The notes below the pieces were generated by a model that was given only the letters and a program-made list of their open reading frames with translations, was not told where the DNA came from and searched no databases. 37,784 bases of DNA from contig CANGTL010000027.1 in NCBI GenBank assembly GCA_947456815.1, forward strand, positions 1 to 37,784, written 5' to 3'. Source of the DNA: Flavobacteriaceae bacterium (GTDB lineage Bacteria > Bacteroidota > Bacteroidia > Flavobacteriales > Flavobacteriaceae). Positions 1-7,388 of the stretch are shown in pieces. Both the position numbers and the translations under genes were made by a program. Numbering within the stretch: the stretch's first letter is position 1; each line of letters opens with the position of its first letter.

Positions 1-1
1 T

Positions 2-268
2 AGAACCATTTCAAATATTGAAGATTCGAAGCAACTTGTCAGATCTTCAGGCTCAATTGGTGCCAATTATATAGAAGCCAACGAAAAACTTGGCGATAAA
101 GATTTTGTATATCGACTAAAAATTTCCAGAAAAGAAGCGAAAGAAACAAAATACTGGTTGAAATTATTGCACGAAATGAATCCTCAATTTTCATCCCAAT
201 CAGAAATTCTTTTGGCAGAAATTGAAGAAATTAGAAAAATATTTTCCGCCATAATTAATAAAACATAA
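2..268 (+). CDS. four-helix-bundle protein (S23-type), 5'-truncated by window edge
   Basis: An open frame runs from the window edge to a TAA at 266-268 and encodes about 88 residues with no start inside the window. The pattern RSSGSIGANYIEAN followed by YRLKISRKEAKETKYWL and a C-terminal acidic helix is typical of the four-helix-bundle family first named from 23S rRNA intervening sequences (TIGR02436-like). The molecular role of these proteins is not established. Full-length members have roughly 115-125 residues, so about 30 N-terminal residues lie outside. The family call is from motif recognition; a search with the 88 residues would settle it. Confidence 0.8.
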   Translation, partial: RTISNIEDSKQLVRSSGSIGANYIEANEKLGDKDFVYRLKISRKEAKETKYWLKLLHEMNPQFSSQSEILLAEIEEIRKIFSAIINKT

Positions 269-285
269 GTGTCAAATTATCCGTC

Positions 286-327
286 AATTCCAACCTTGGA
301 ATTTGGAATTTTAAATATTGGAATTTA
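286..327. repeat. octamer palindrome AATTCCAA-cc-TTGGAATT with further TTGGAATT-like copies
   Basis: Positions 286-293 and 296-303 are perfect 8-bp inverted arms separated by CC, and GGAATT recurs just after (305-310, 320-325). It lies between the four-helix gene and trmN6 and may act as a weak terminator, but no clear T-run follows. It resembles in style the other short-period arrays in this window. Confidence 0.55.
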
Positions 328-329
328 AT

Positions 330-1037
330 ATGTTTAAGTTCAAACAATTTACCATCCACCAAAACCAAACCGCCATGAAAGTCGGCACCGACGGCGTACT
401 ACTCGGCGCATGGACACCAATCGAACACCAACCCAATGACATTCTCGACATCGGAACCGGAACCGGATTGATTGCTTTAATGTTAGCGCAAAGAACCTCC
501 GCTGAACAAATTGACGCACTCGAAATCGACGAAAACGCCTACGAACAAGCCGTTGATAATTTCGAGAACTCGCCTTGGGGCGATCGCCTATTTTGTTTTC
601 ACGCAGGTTTGGATGAATTTGTAGAGGAACCTGAAGACGAGTATGACCTAATTGTTTCTAACCCGCCGTTTTATGCCGAAGACTACAAAACTGAAAACAA
701 ACAACGCGATTTAGCAAGATTTCAGGACGCTTTGCCTTTCGAAGATTTGGTGGAAGCCGCTGATTTGTTGTTATCCGAAAACGGAATCTTCGCCGTGATT
801 ATTCCTTTCAAAGAAGAAACTCGATTTATTGATTTGTGCGCTGAAACCGAATTATTCCCCGTAAAGGTTACACGTGTAAAAGGAACCCCAAATTCTGAAA
901 CCAAGCGGAGTCTTTTGGCTTTTAAACGCTATGAATTGCCGGTTTTAACCCCTGATGAACTCATCATTGAAACGGCAAGACATCAATACACGCCAGAATA
1001 CATAGAGCTGACAAAAGATTTTTATTTGAAAATGTAA
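330..1037 (+). CDS. trmN6: tRNA1(Val) (adenine(37)-N6)-methyltransferase
   Basis: SAM-dependent methyltransferase that methylates N6 of A37 in tRNA1(Val), acting in the cytoplasm. The sequence shows the SAM-binding glycine loop DIGTGTGLIALMLAQ near residue 40 and the amino-methyltransferase motif SNPPFY near residue 110, the signature separating this N6-adenine group from protein methyltransferases. The open frame extends to a TTG at 318, but the ATG at 330 gives the family-typical start MFKFKQFTIHQ and is preferred. Length of 235 residues is normal. The C-terminus ends FYLKM-stop; a decayed homolog of this tail lies at 7144-7214. The next gene converges on it with only 3 bases between the stop codons. 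Confidence 0.9.
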   Translation: MFKFKQFTIHQNQTAMKVGTDGVLLGAWTPIEHQPNDILDIGTGTGLIALMLAQRTSAEQIDALEIDENAYEQAVDNFENSPWGDRLFCFHAGLDEFVEEPEDEYDLIVSNPPFYAEDYKTENKQRDLARFQDALPFEDLVEAADLLLSENGIFAVIIPFKEETRFIDLCAETELFPVKVTRVKGTPNSETKRSLLAFKRYELPVLTPDELIIETARHQYTPEYIELTKDFYLKM

Positions 1038-1040
1038 CCC

Positions 1041-4000
1041 TTATTTTTTCAGCTTCTCCATTTCAGCGATAATCAACAACATTTTATCATTGATTGCTTG
1101 TACTGATTCTTTCAATGATTGATTCTCTTTTTCTAATTGAATGCTTTTCTGCTCTAATTGCTCATTTTTTGCATTTAATTCTTTCAAAGCATTGATAGAG
1201 GCAATCAAAATTGGATGCAAATCAAAATTTAAATACCCATCTGGGTCTGTTCCGACCGCTTCTGGAAAAAGTGGCTGTACTTCTTGCGCCAAAAACCCAA
1301 ATGCTTCTTTGTCCAGAACCTTTGGGTCAAAAGTTCTTTTGTCGGTATTTTTATAGTTGTAGCGGATAGGTTTTAGTTGAAGAATCTCTGCCAAACCTTT
1401 TTGGTAAATTCCGTTTACATTTTTCAATCTTGCGTCCGACGGAACTGTCCAAGTGTTCGAAGTTGGCTTTCTACCTTCGTTTAACGATAGTTCAAATTGT
1501 CCTCCCGGCGCTGCTGTTCCAATTCCAATATCTCCTGCATTAGTAATACGCATTCTCTCCGAAAGCGTTCCAGCATTATTAGTCTTAAACAACAAATACC
1601 CCGAATTAACGTTAGTGGTGGCCGTAGCCTTTCTACCTTCAATTGAACCGAAAGTTCTAAATGTAGTTCCAGCGTCCGTAACCGATCCTCCTAAAGTGAT
1701 TGAACCTCCGGCATCAATAGCCTGTGCCCCGTTGGTCATCACATTTATTGTTCCTTCAACCGTGGCAGTCGTAGTAACATTAGCATCTACCACTTCAAGT
1801 GCGGTGGCTGGAGAAATAGTTCCGACGCCCACGTTCACCGATGACGTCGCGCCATTGACACCATTGATACTTCCTAAAACCACACAATTACTTGCCCCGA
1901 CAGTAGCTTTATAACCTATCGCCGTAGCATTGCTAGTTAATGTTGATGTCGTAGCGGTATCTACTCCAATTCCTGTATTATTACTTCCTTGATTGATGGT
2001 TGCCATGGCATTGAATCCAACAGCTGTATTATTAGCGCCTATAGTGTTTATTTTCAAAGCATCAACTCCCATTGCTGTATTGTTTGAGCCAGTAGAATTG
2101 GCATTTAATGCATTATATCCAAGTCCTGAATTACTATCACCACCATTATTGTTCCCCAAAACAAAAGCTCCAAAAGCAGAATTTTGGGCATCCCCAACAG
2201 CATTATCTAATGCAAAAGATCCAAAAGCAGAATTTCTAATACCACCCACATTAACGCTTAAAGCACCTGTCCCAAAAGCATTATTATCATTACCAGAAGT
2301 ATTTGCACCAAGTGCTAAATTCCCAATTGCATTATTGTTTACTCCAGTTGTAATTGCACTTGCAGCAGAAACACCTAAAGAGGTATTAGAACTTGCAATT
2401 TTTCCAGCTAGAATACCATTTCTTTTAAAAACCACATCTACATCATCTGACGTTCCCATAAAATTAGTACTTGCATTTAATCCTGAATTTCCTGTCAAAC
2501 CCCAAGCGCTATTAGAGGCATTTTGCCAAGTGGCTCTACCATTGGTATCGCTAGTTAGCACTTTCCCAGCGGCTTGGTTGCCGTCTTCCATTCGGAGGTT
2601 CCCAACTATATGAAGTTTGTCTTGGGGTGTTGAACTGCCTATTCCTATGTTTCCGTTTTTCAGCACTACCATTGCATCGTTCCTTTCTGCTAAGTCAACA
2701 AAATTATTATTGTTAGCATCAATGGCATTTCCAATGACAAACAGTCTATCAGTTGCATTAGCCGCTCTAAATTGGGTTGCCCCATTTAGTGAAGTCGAAT
2801 AAAGAGTTGCTCCAATACCCAAAACAGTTTCGCCAAAACTTGTAGCTGAATTATTAATTCCTTGAACAAACGAATTTTCTCCATTTGCCGAAGAAACTCG
2901 ACCAAAAGCTGCTGAAAAATCTCCTGATGCCGTCGTATTGATCCCAAAAGTTGCTGAAAGACTACCACTAGCTATATTGAAATGTCCAAATGCCGCTGAA
3001 CTTGTGCCGCTTGCAGTATTGGCAAAACCAGCCACAAAGGAATTCTGACCTGAGGCAATACAATTTTGACCAAAAGCAGCTGAACTTGCGCCGCTTGCAG
3101 TATTGGCCAAACCAGCCACAAAGGAATTCAGACCTGAGGCAATACAGCTTTGACCAAAAGCACTAGAACAAAGTCCTATATTAACATCATCCCACTGACT
3201 TCCATTCACAAAACCGGCTCTAAATGCAACCTTTCTCGGATTCCAAACCATTCTGGTTCCTACACCTGAGGGAGCAACAGCACCATTTGTGGCGTTTCCG
3301 GTTGAAACCAATCCATCCGTACCATTTATTGTAACTGCTCCGGTATCGGCAGTTATGGTTCTTCCTAAACCTGCTCCACCAAAATCATAGGCTTGATCTA
3401 AAGTCCCTGAAGTATTCTGTTGCAACCATTCTTTTGTAACTACAGCTTTCCCATCGGCTGCATCAATCATTGTATTGGTTGTTGAAGGCAAACGAGTTAA
3501 ACCGTTTTTCAATACCAATAATGCATCGCTCCTTTCTGCTAAATCAACAGTACCACTATTGTTAGTATCAATGGCATTTCCTATGACAAATAATCTATCT
3601 GTTGAATTTGCAGCTCTAAATTGTATGGCTCCGCTTAATGATGGTGTGTAAGTAGTAGCGCCAATTCCAAATACCGTTTCACCAAAACTCTGGGCTGTAT
3701 TATTTTGTCCTGAAGCGATTGAACTTTGTCCACTAGCATTTGTGGTATTACCAAAAGCTGTGGAAAAACTACCACTTGCTACATTCGATTGTCCGAACGT
3801 CGCTGAACTTAGACCGCTTGCAGTATTGGAAAAACCAGTCACAAAGGAATTCTGACCAGAGGCAATACAGTTTTGACCAAAAGCAGTAGAAGAAAATCCT
3901 ATATTACCATCATCCCACTGACTTCCGCTAACAAAACCTGCCCTGAAAGCAACTTTCCTCGGATTCCAAACCATTCTAGTTCCTATACCTGAGGGAGCAA

Positions 4001-4442
4001 CAGCACCCGTTGAGGAGGTTCCTGTTGAAACCAAACCATCAGTACCAATAATAGTAACTGGTCCAGTATCGGCAATTATAGTTCTTCCTAAACCTGCTCC
4101 GCCAAAATCATAAGCTTGATCTAAGGTTCCGCCATCCGTACCTTTAACAGCAATCCAATCGGCAGGTGAATTATCCCAATAATAAAAACCTATTGGCTTA
4201 GGGTTTCCTGAAAATGTGGTCGCTGTAGTGAGATAAACCAACATTCCTTGTTGCGCTGCTGTTGGATTGATTGCTGGAAAAACATCTATTTTTGGAATTA
4301 AAACACCGTCTGTATTACTCGGAGCGACTTGACTACTTGACTTTATATCGAGTTGCGCATTGGGTGTGGTGGTGTTGATTCCGACTTGGGCTAGTAAAAT
4401 ATTGCTAGAAAATATAAAAATTGCTAAAAGTAATGTTCTCAT
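1041..4442 (-). CDS. large secreted repetitive surface protein with YadA-like head repeats and C-terminal S74 (intramolecular chaperone) domain
   Basis: 1133-residue predicted exported protein. Residues 1-18 form a signal peptide ending LLAQ. Residues 105-320 and 346-596 are two copies of one large module, each opening with GTLDQAYDFGGAGLGRTI and followed by AFGQ..IASG.NSF-type repeats like the left-handed beta-roll of trimeric adhesin heads. Residues 698-860 carry a second repeat class (NNTA.G..AL). The C-terminus contains SDARLKNV at 1002-1009 and FGFLAQEVQ near 1050, the signature of the peptidase S74/endosialidase chaperone domain, followed by a coiled coil (1086-1133). In phage tail fibres this domain drives trimer folding and then cleaves itself at the Ser. 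A trimeric surface fibre or adhesin is inferred. No T9SS sorting domain is visible, so the export route is unclear. It lies 163 bp downstream of the histidine kinase gene on the same strand, with two dyads in the gap. Confidence 0.85.
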   Translation of the reverse strand: MRTLLLAIFIFSSNILLAQVGINTTTPNAQLDIKSSSQVAPSNTDGVLIPKIDVFPAINPTAAQQGMLVYLTTATTFSGNPKPIGFYYWDNSPADWIAVKGTDGGTLDQAYDFGGAGLGRTIIADTGPVTIIGTDGLVSTGTSSTGAVAPSGIGTRMVWNPRKVAFRAGFVSGSQWDDGNIGFSSTAFGQNCIASGQNSFVTGFSNTASGLSSATFGQSNVASGSFSTAFGNTTNASGQSSIASGQNNTAQSFGETVFGIGATTYTPSLSGAIQFRAANSTDRLFVIGNAIDTNNSGTVDLAERSDALLVLKNGLTRLPSTTNTMIDAADGKAVVTKEWLQQNTSGTLDQAYDFGGAGLGRTITADTGAVTINGTDGLVSTGNATNGAVAPSGVGTRMVWNPRKVAFRAGFVNGSQWDDVNIGLCSSAFGQSCIASGLNSFVAGLANTASGASSAAFGQNCIASGQNSFVAGFANTASGTSSAAFGHFNIASGSLSATFGINTTASGDFSAAFGRVSSANGENSFVQGINNSATSFGETVLGIGATLYSTSLNGATQFRAANATDRLFVIGNAIDANNNNFVDLAERNDAMVVLKNGNIGIGSSTPQDKLHIVGNLRMEDGNQAAGKVLTSDTNGRATWQNASNSAWGLTGNSGLNASTNFMGTSDDVDVVFKRNGILAGKIASSNTSLGVSAASAITTGVNNNAIGNLALGANTSGNDNNAFGTGALSVNVGGIRNSAFGSFALDNAVGDAQNSAFGAFVLGNNNGGDSNSGLGYNALNANSTGSNNTAMGVDALKINTIGANNTAVGFNAMATINQGSNNTGIGVDTATTSTLTSNATAIGYKATVGASNCVVLGSINGVNGATSSVNVGVGTISPATALEVVDANVTTTATVEGTINVMTNGAQAIDAGGSITLGGSVTDAGTTFRTFGSIEGRKATATTNVNSGYLLFKTNNAGTLSERMRITNAGDIGIGTAAPGGQFELSLNEGRKPTSNTWTVPSDARLKNVNGIYQKGLAEILQLKPIRYNYKNTDKRTFDPKVLDKEAFGFLAQEVQPLFPEAVGTDPDGYLNFDLHPILIASINALKELNAKNEQLEQKSIQLEKENQSLKESVQAINDKMLLIIAEMEKLKK

Positions 4443-4506
4443 TTTGACCGCTTTTAAGTGTTGATTCTTATCAAGTAAAAATCGGTCTAATCATAAAGAT
4501 TCGCAA

Positions 4507-4522
4507 TACGATATTGAGAGTA
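4507..4522. promoter_or_regulatory. candidate NarL-type 7-2-7 dyad, proximal site upstream of surface protein gene
   Basis: TACGATATTGAGAGTA lies 65 bp upstream of the 4442 start codon. It matches 13 of 16 bases of the dyad at 7045-7060 upstream of the response regulator gene. TAC...GTA ends with 16-bp total length fit the heptamer-2-heptamer arrangement known for NarL sites. Function is inferred. Confidence 0.5.
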
Positions 4523-4578
4523 TTGGCCGTTAGCTTTATCCTCAAAAAAGCGAATTTTGTCTTCTATTTTTGAAATAA

Positions 4579-4594
4579 TACGCTTAATAGCGTA
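4579..4594. promoter_or_regulatory. candidate NarL-type 7-2-7 dyad, distal site upstream of surface protein gene
   Basis: TACGCTTAATAGCGTA is a near-perfect palindrome 137 bp upstream of the surface protein start and just past the histidine kinase stop codon. Outer arms match the 7045-7060 dyad exactly (TACGC/GCGTA). A weak terminator is the alternative, but no T-run follows on the minus strand. Confidence 0.5.
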
Positions 4595-4605
4595 TATGAA
4601 ATTTA

Positions 4606-6360
4606 TCAAGAAAGTGGAATTTGAATTCGTGTGTACAATCCGTCTTGTGTTTCAATTTGAATCGTACCATTCATTTCTTCCACTCTTTTTTGGAGATTTT
4701 TCAATCCGTTGCCAAAGAAAATATCGCTTTGAATGCCAACGCCGTTATCTTTTACTTCAATCAGTAAATCCCTTTTGTCAAGTGCGACAATTTTAACTGT
4801 AATTTTACTTGCTTTCGAATGCTTTAAGGCATTGTTGAAAATCTCTTTAAAGCTGAAAAACAAACTCTTTCTCGTTTTACCATCAATTAATAGCGGCTTA
4901 TCCGATTCCGTTTGTTCAATAAATCGCAGTTCAATGGATGTGCCTTCAAATAAATTTTCACCATAAAATTGCACGTATTCTTTAAAATCACGAAGCGTGT
5001 TATGCTCCGTATTCAAAGACCAAACAAAAGTGTTAATTCGTTGCGATACTTCTCGAGCCGTATCATTAATTTTTAGAAGTAGTACTTTTTGCTTTGCATC
5101 GACATTGCCATTTTTCTGCAACAAGTCGGAATGAATCAAAATACTAGAAATACCACTGCCAATATCATCGTGCAAATCTTTACTGATATCATTTTTCTGC
5201 TTCAAAAGCGTAGAATTAATTTTGCTTTTCCTCCTGATATGAAGCATAACAAACACCAATAAGATTAACAATAATATAGCAATTATCAACTGAAATAAAA
5301 CAATGTCTTTTTGTTTCTTGAGTTTCAAAACCTCTAACGACAACACCTTTTTCTCATTCTTCACATATTGATCCGTGAAGTTTTGCAGATACAAATTCCC
5401 GTCAATTTGAGCTCTTGAATCGATGTCGATGATTTGATCTTGACAATAGATGGTCTTTTGACTGTCGACCGTTCTAAAAACAGCAAGTGCTTTCGTGAAA
5501 AAATACTTTTGGAAAGCCGAATTAACTATTCGGAGGTTTATCAACTGCAATCCTTTTTGATAATACGCCTCGCGCAATTTTGCTTTATTGCTGTGGCATT
5601 GGATCAAAAACCCGTAATCTAAAAGCACAATATCATAGTATTCACTTTTAGTTGCTGAAACGATACTTTTTTCAAAATAATACGCCGCGCTATCTGGCTT
5701 TTTATTCATCAAATAAATTTCGCCAAAAGTTTGTTCGGTATTTGGAATACCTCTTCTGCTTTTTGCTCTAACCGCATATTCATTGGCTTTTTTATTGTAG
5801 AAAAATGCCGAATCTAATTCATTAAGCTTAATCTTGACTTGCGCCAAGTTATTGTAAATATGCTCATTTTGAATGATGGCCCGCATCCTTTTCGGCACTT
5901 CGCCTTTTGGATATACTTTACCGGATTTCCAAAGTGATTCTTGTGCGCTTTTGTATTGCTTTAATTCGATTTGATTTATTCCAAGAAAAAAATAACCATC
6001 TGCGATGAGTAGATTGTCTCTATTCTTTTTAGCAATCAATATTTCCTTTAGTGACTCATCCGTACCAAATTGGAATAAGCCATTATAGTAAAACAATTCC
6101 GATTGCAAACTATGAACAAGACAAGCAGTCGAATCTGCAACTTCAGGATTTAGGTAGTCTTTGGCTATGTTTAACCATTTTTGGGAAGCACCAATATCGT
6201 CGGTATCTAAATAGTATTCCGCAGTCGTGAAAGCGTAAAGAATCTTATCGTGATTGGTACTACTTGTTTTGAATTTTTCAATAGATTCTAGTTTCGGAAT
6301 CGTTTGAGCGGTTCCCACATAAAAAAACAAAAGTAAAAGTGCTGCTATCTTAGTTTTCAT
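4606..6360 (-). CDS. TPR-containing sensor histidine kinase, NarX/DesK-like (HisKA_3)
   Basis: 584-residue membrane sensor kinase. Residues 1-19 are a signal peptide, 40-330 a helical TPR-like periplasmic sensor, 352-374 a transmembrane helix, then the HisKA_3 dimerisation domain with phospho-acceptor His397 in DLHDDIGSGISSI, then an HATPase domain (N-box EIFNNALKHS near 510, G1 DNGVGIQ near 538, G2 GNGLKNL near 550). This class phosphorylates LuxR/NarL-type response regulators, and such a gene lies 8 bp upstream, so the two form one operon. The signal sensed cannot be read from the sequence. The downstream surface protein gene is a plausible target. Confidence 0.9.
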   Translation of the reverse strand: MKTKIAALLLLFFYVGTAQTIPKLESIEKFKTSSTNHDKILYAFTTAEYYLDTDDIGASQKWLNIAKDYLNPEVADSTACLVHSLQSELFYYNGLFQFGTDESLKEILIAKKNRDNLLIADGYFFLGINQIELKQYKSAQESLWKSGKVYPKGEVPKRMRAIIQNEHIYNNLAQVKIKLNELDSAFFYNKKANEYAVRAKSRRGIPNTEQTFGEIYLMNKKPDSAAYYFEKSIVSATKSEYYDIVLLDYGFLIQCHSNKAKLREAYYQKGLQLINLRIVNSAFQKYFFTKALAVFRTVDSQKTIYCQDQIIDIDSRAQIDGNLYLQNFTDQYVKNEKKVLSLEVLKLKKQKDIVLFQLIIAILLLILLVFVMLHIRRKSKINSTLLKQKNDISKDLHDDIGSGISSILIHSDLLQKNGNVDAKQKVLLLKINDTAREVSQRINTFVWSLNTEHNTLRDFKEYVQFYGENLFEGTSIELRFIEQTESDKPLLIDGKTRKSLFFSFKEIFNNALKHSKASKITVKIVALDKRDLLIEVKDNGVGIQSDIFFGNGLKNLQKRVEEMNGTIQIETQDGLYTRIQIPLS

Positions 6361-6368
6361 TTTTTGCG

Positions 6369-6995
6369 CTACCGTTTTAAATAAAGATTTACTGCTTCCA
6401 CTCGGGTATTGACATGCAGTTTTTCGTAAATATGTTGTATGTGTTTGCGCACGGTTCCAATGCTAATATCTAACTCCGCTGCAACTTCCTTATTCATTCT
6501 TCCTCTTGCCAACGAATCCAAAATTTCCCTTTCTCTGGAAGTTAGCGTTTCTACATTAATATTACTCGCATCGACCTTTGAAAAGCTCGCGACCACTTTA
6601 CGAGCAATACTGCTGCTCATGGGACTGCCGCCTTCAAAAAGTTCGTTTAATGCATTGATAATCTTTGCAGGACCATCGGTTTTGAGTATGTAGCCGCTGG
6701 CACCAGCTTTAAGACTTTGAAATATTTTATCATCGTCTTCGTAAGAAGTACACATTAAGAAAAGCACTTTGGGATAATTCAATTTCCATCGTTTCACACA
6801 TTCGATACCGCTTTCTCCAGGAAGATTTATATCCATAAGCACAGCATCAACTACAATTTCGTCTCCTTTTTCAAGTGCTTCTTCCGCATTTTGAAAGGTG
6901 CAAACCAATTCATAGTTGTCCGTAAATTGAATCATCAAGCTCATCGCTTCACGCAAATCTCGGTCGTCTTCAACAATAGCAATATTTCTTTTCAT
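6369..6995 (-). CDS. NarL/FixJ-family response regulator
   Basis: 208-residue two-component transcription regulator. The receiver domain covers residues 1-120 with acidic pocket EDD at 9-11, phospho-acceptor Asp55 in LMDINLPG and conserved Lys105. A LuxR-type helix-turn-helix fills about 143-205 (LTSREREILDSLARGRMNKE, then SIGTVRKHI). It lies immediately upstream of its cognate HisKA_3 kinase gene. A 16-bp TAC-N10-GTA dyad begins 50 bp upstream of its start codon, and two relatives lie before the surface protein gene, suggesting autoregulation plus control of that gene. Assignment to the family is firm; the regulon is inferred. Confidence 0.93.
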   Translation of the reverse strand: MKRNIAIVEDDRDLREAMSLMIQFTDNYELVCTFQNAEEALEKGDEIVVDAVLMDINLPGESGIECVKRWKLNYPKVLFLMCTSYEDDDKIFQSLKAGASGYILKTDGPAKIINALNELFEGGSPMSSSIARKVVASFSKVDASNINVETLTSREREILDSLARGRMNKEVAAELDISIGTVRKHIQHIYEKLHVNTRVEAVNLYLKR

Positions 6996-7044
6996 CTATT
7001 CAGATATAAAGTACAATGTTAAAGATACTATTTAAATTATGAAA

Positions 7045-7060
7045 TACGCTATTGCGCGTA
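7045..7060. promoter_or_regulatory. candidate NarL-type 7-2-7 dyad upstream of response regulator gene
   Basis: TACGCTATTGCGCGTA has inverted ends TACGC/GCGTA separated by 6 bases (16 bp total). It sits 50 bp upstream of the regulator start at 6995 on the minus strand. Two similar sites lie at 4507-4522 and 4579-4594. Confidence 0.5.
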
Positions 7061-7143
7061 AGGGTTGCCATACTCAACAACCAGAAAATTCCGCTATTTC
7101 TTTACAGCAAGAGCTACAAGAAATACCAATTGATAAGTTGGAT

Positions 7144-7214
7144 TTAGAAACGGCACGGCACTAAAATACACTCGCATATATTCATTGAACAAGGACTTCT
7201 ACTTGAAAATGTAG
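7144..7214 (+). pseudogene. decayed 3'-end fragment of a trmN6-like gene
   Basis: Read in frame with one base restored, the stretch encodes LETARH-stop-NT..YIH(L)NKDFYLKM-stop. This matches the real trmN6 C-terminus (ETARHQYTPEYIELTKDFYLKM at 975-1037) except for an internal TAA at 7162-7164 (CAA in trmN6) and a 1-base loss near 7184. Weak similarity may begin near 7117. The two copies differ at roughly a third of bases, so this is not a recent perfect duplication. It is followed immediately by a dispersed-type repeat and then gcdH. It marks either an ancient duplication or the far junction of an insertion that placed the 1041-7140 block at the end of trmN6. Confidence 0.75.
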
Positions 7215-7300
7215 CCCTAGCCCTGATGGCAGCGGCATCCTTTTGTGGAGCAAAGCGGAACAAAAGATATAGCGAACAGCAGGTTCCCGGCTCCTACCCA
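7215..7300. repeat. dispersed flavobacterial intergenic element (hairpin-forming)
   Basis: The stretch AGCCCTGATGGCAGCGGCA ... AAAGATATAGCGAACAGCAGG ... CCCGGCTCCT resembles a sequence seen repeatedly between genes in Flavobacterium genomes. This is a memory of the pattern, not a search result. CTTTTGT (7240-7246) and ACAAAAG (7260-7266) form a 7-bp stem. It is more GC-rich than its surroundings and has no open frame. With the remnant before it, it fills most of the 393-bp gap between the regulator and gcdH; 7061-7116 holds nothing recognised. Confidence 0.55.
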
Positions 7301-7350
7301 TTCAGATGAAAAAATAACAATTGTTCGTCTCTTTCTCGAAAATGTTTCCT

Positions 7351-7358
7351 TAAATTTG
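7351..7358 (+). promoter_or_regulatory. -7 promoter box for gcdH
   Basis: TAAATTTG matches the Bacteroidetes -7 consensus TAnnTTTG, 30 bp upstream of the ATG at 7389. No convincing -33 TTTG is seen. Confidence 0.55.
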
Positions 7359-7388
7359 CAAACGTTTTCGTAAACCAAATTATACAAT

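Noticed and set aside
1453..2613. Long plus-strand open frames (153 and 206 codons) opposite the surface protein gene
   Set aside because: They are antisense to a strongly supported repetitive coding region; the repeat pattern and signal peptide belong to the minus strand, and the plus-strand products are low-complexity Pro/Ala/Leu mirror sequence.
4578..4595. Rho-independent terminator for the histidine kinase gene
   Set aside because: The 7-bp stem lacks a following T-run on the minus strand, and its outer arms match the dyad upstream of the regulator gene, so a binding site is the better reading.
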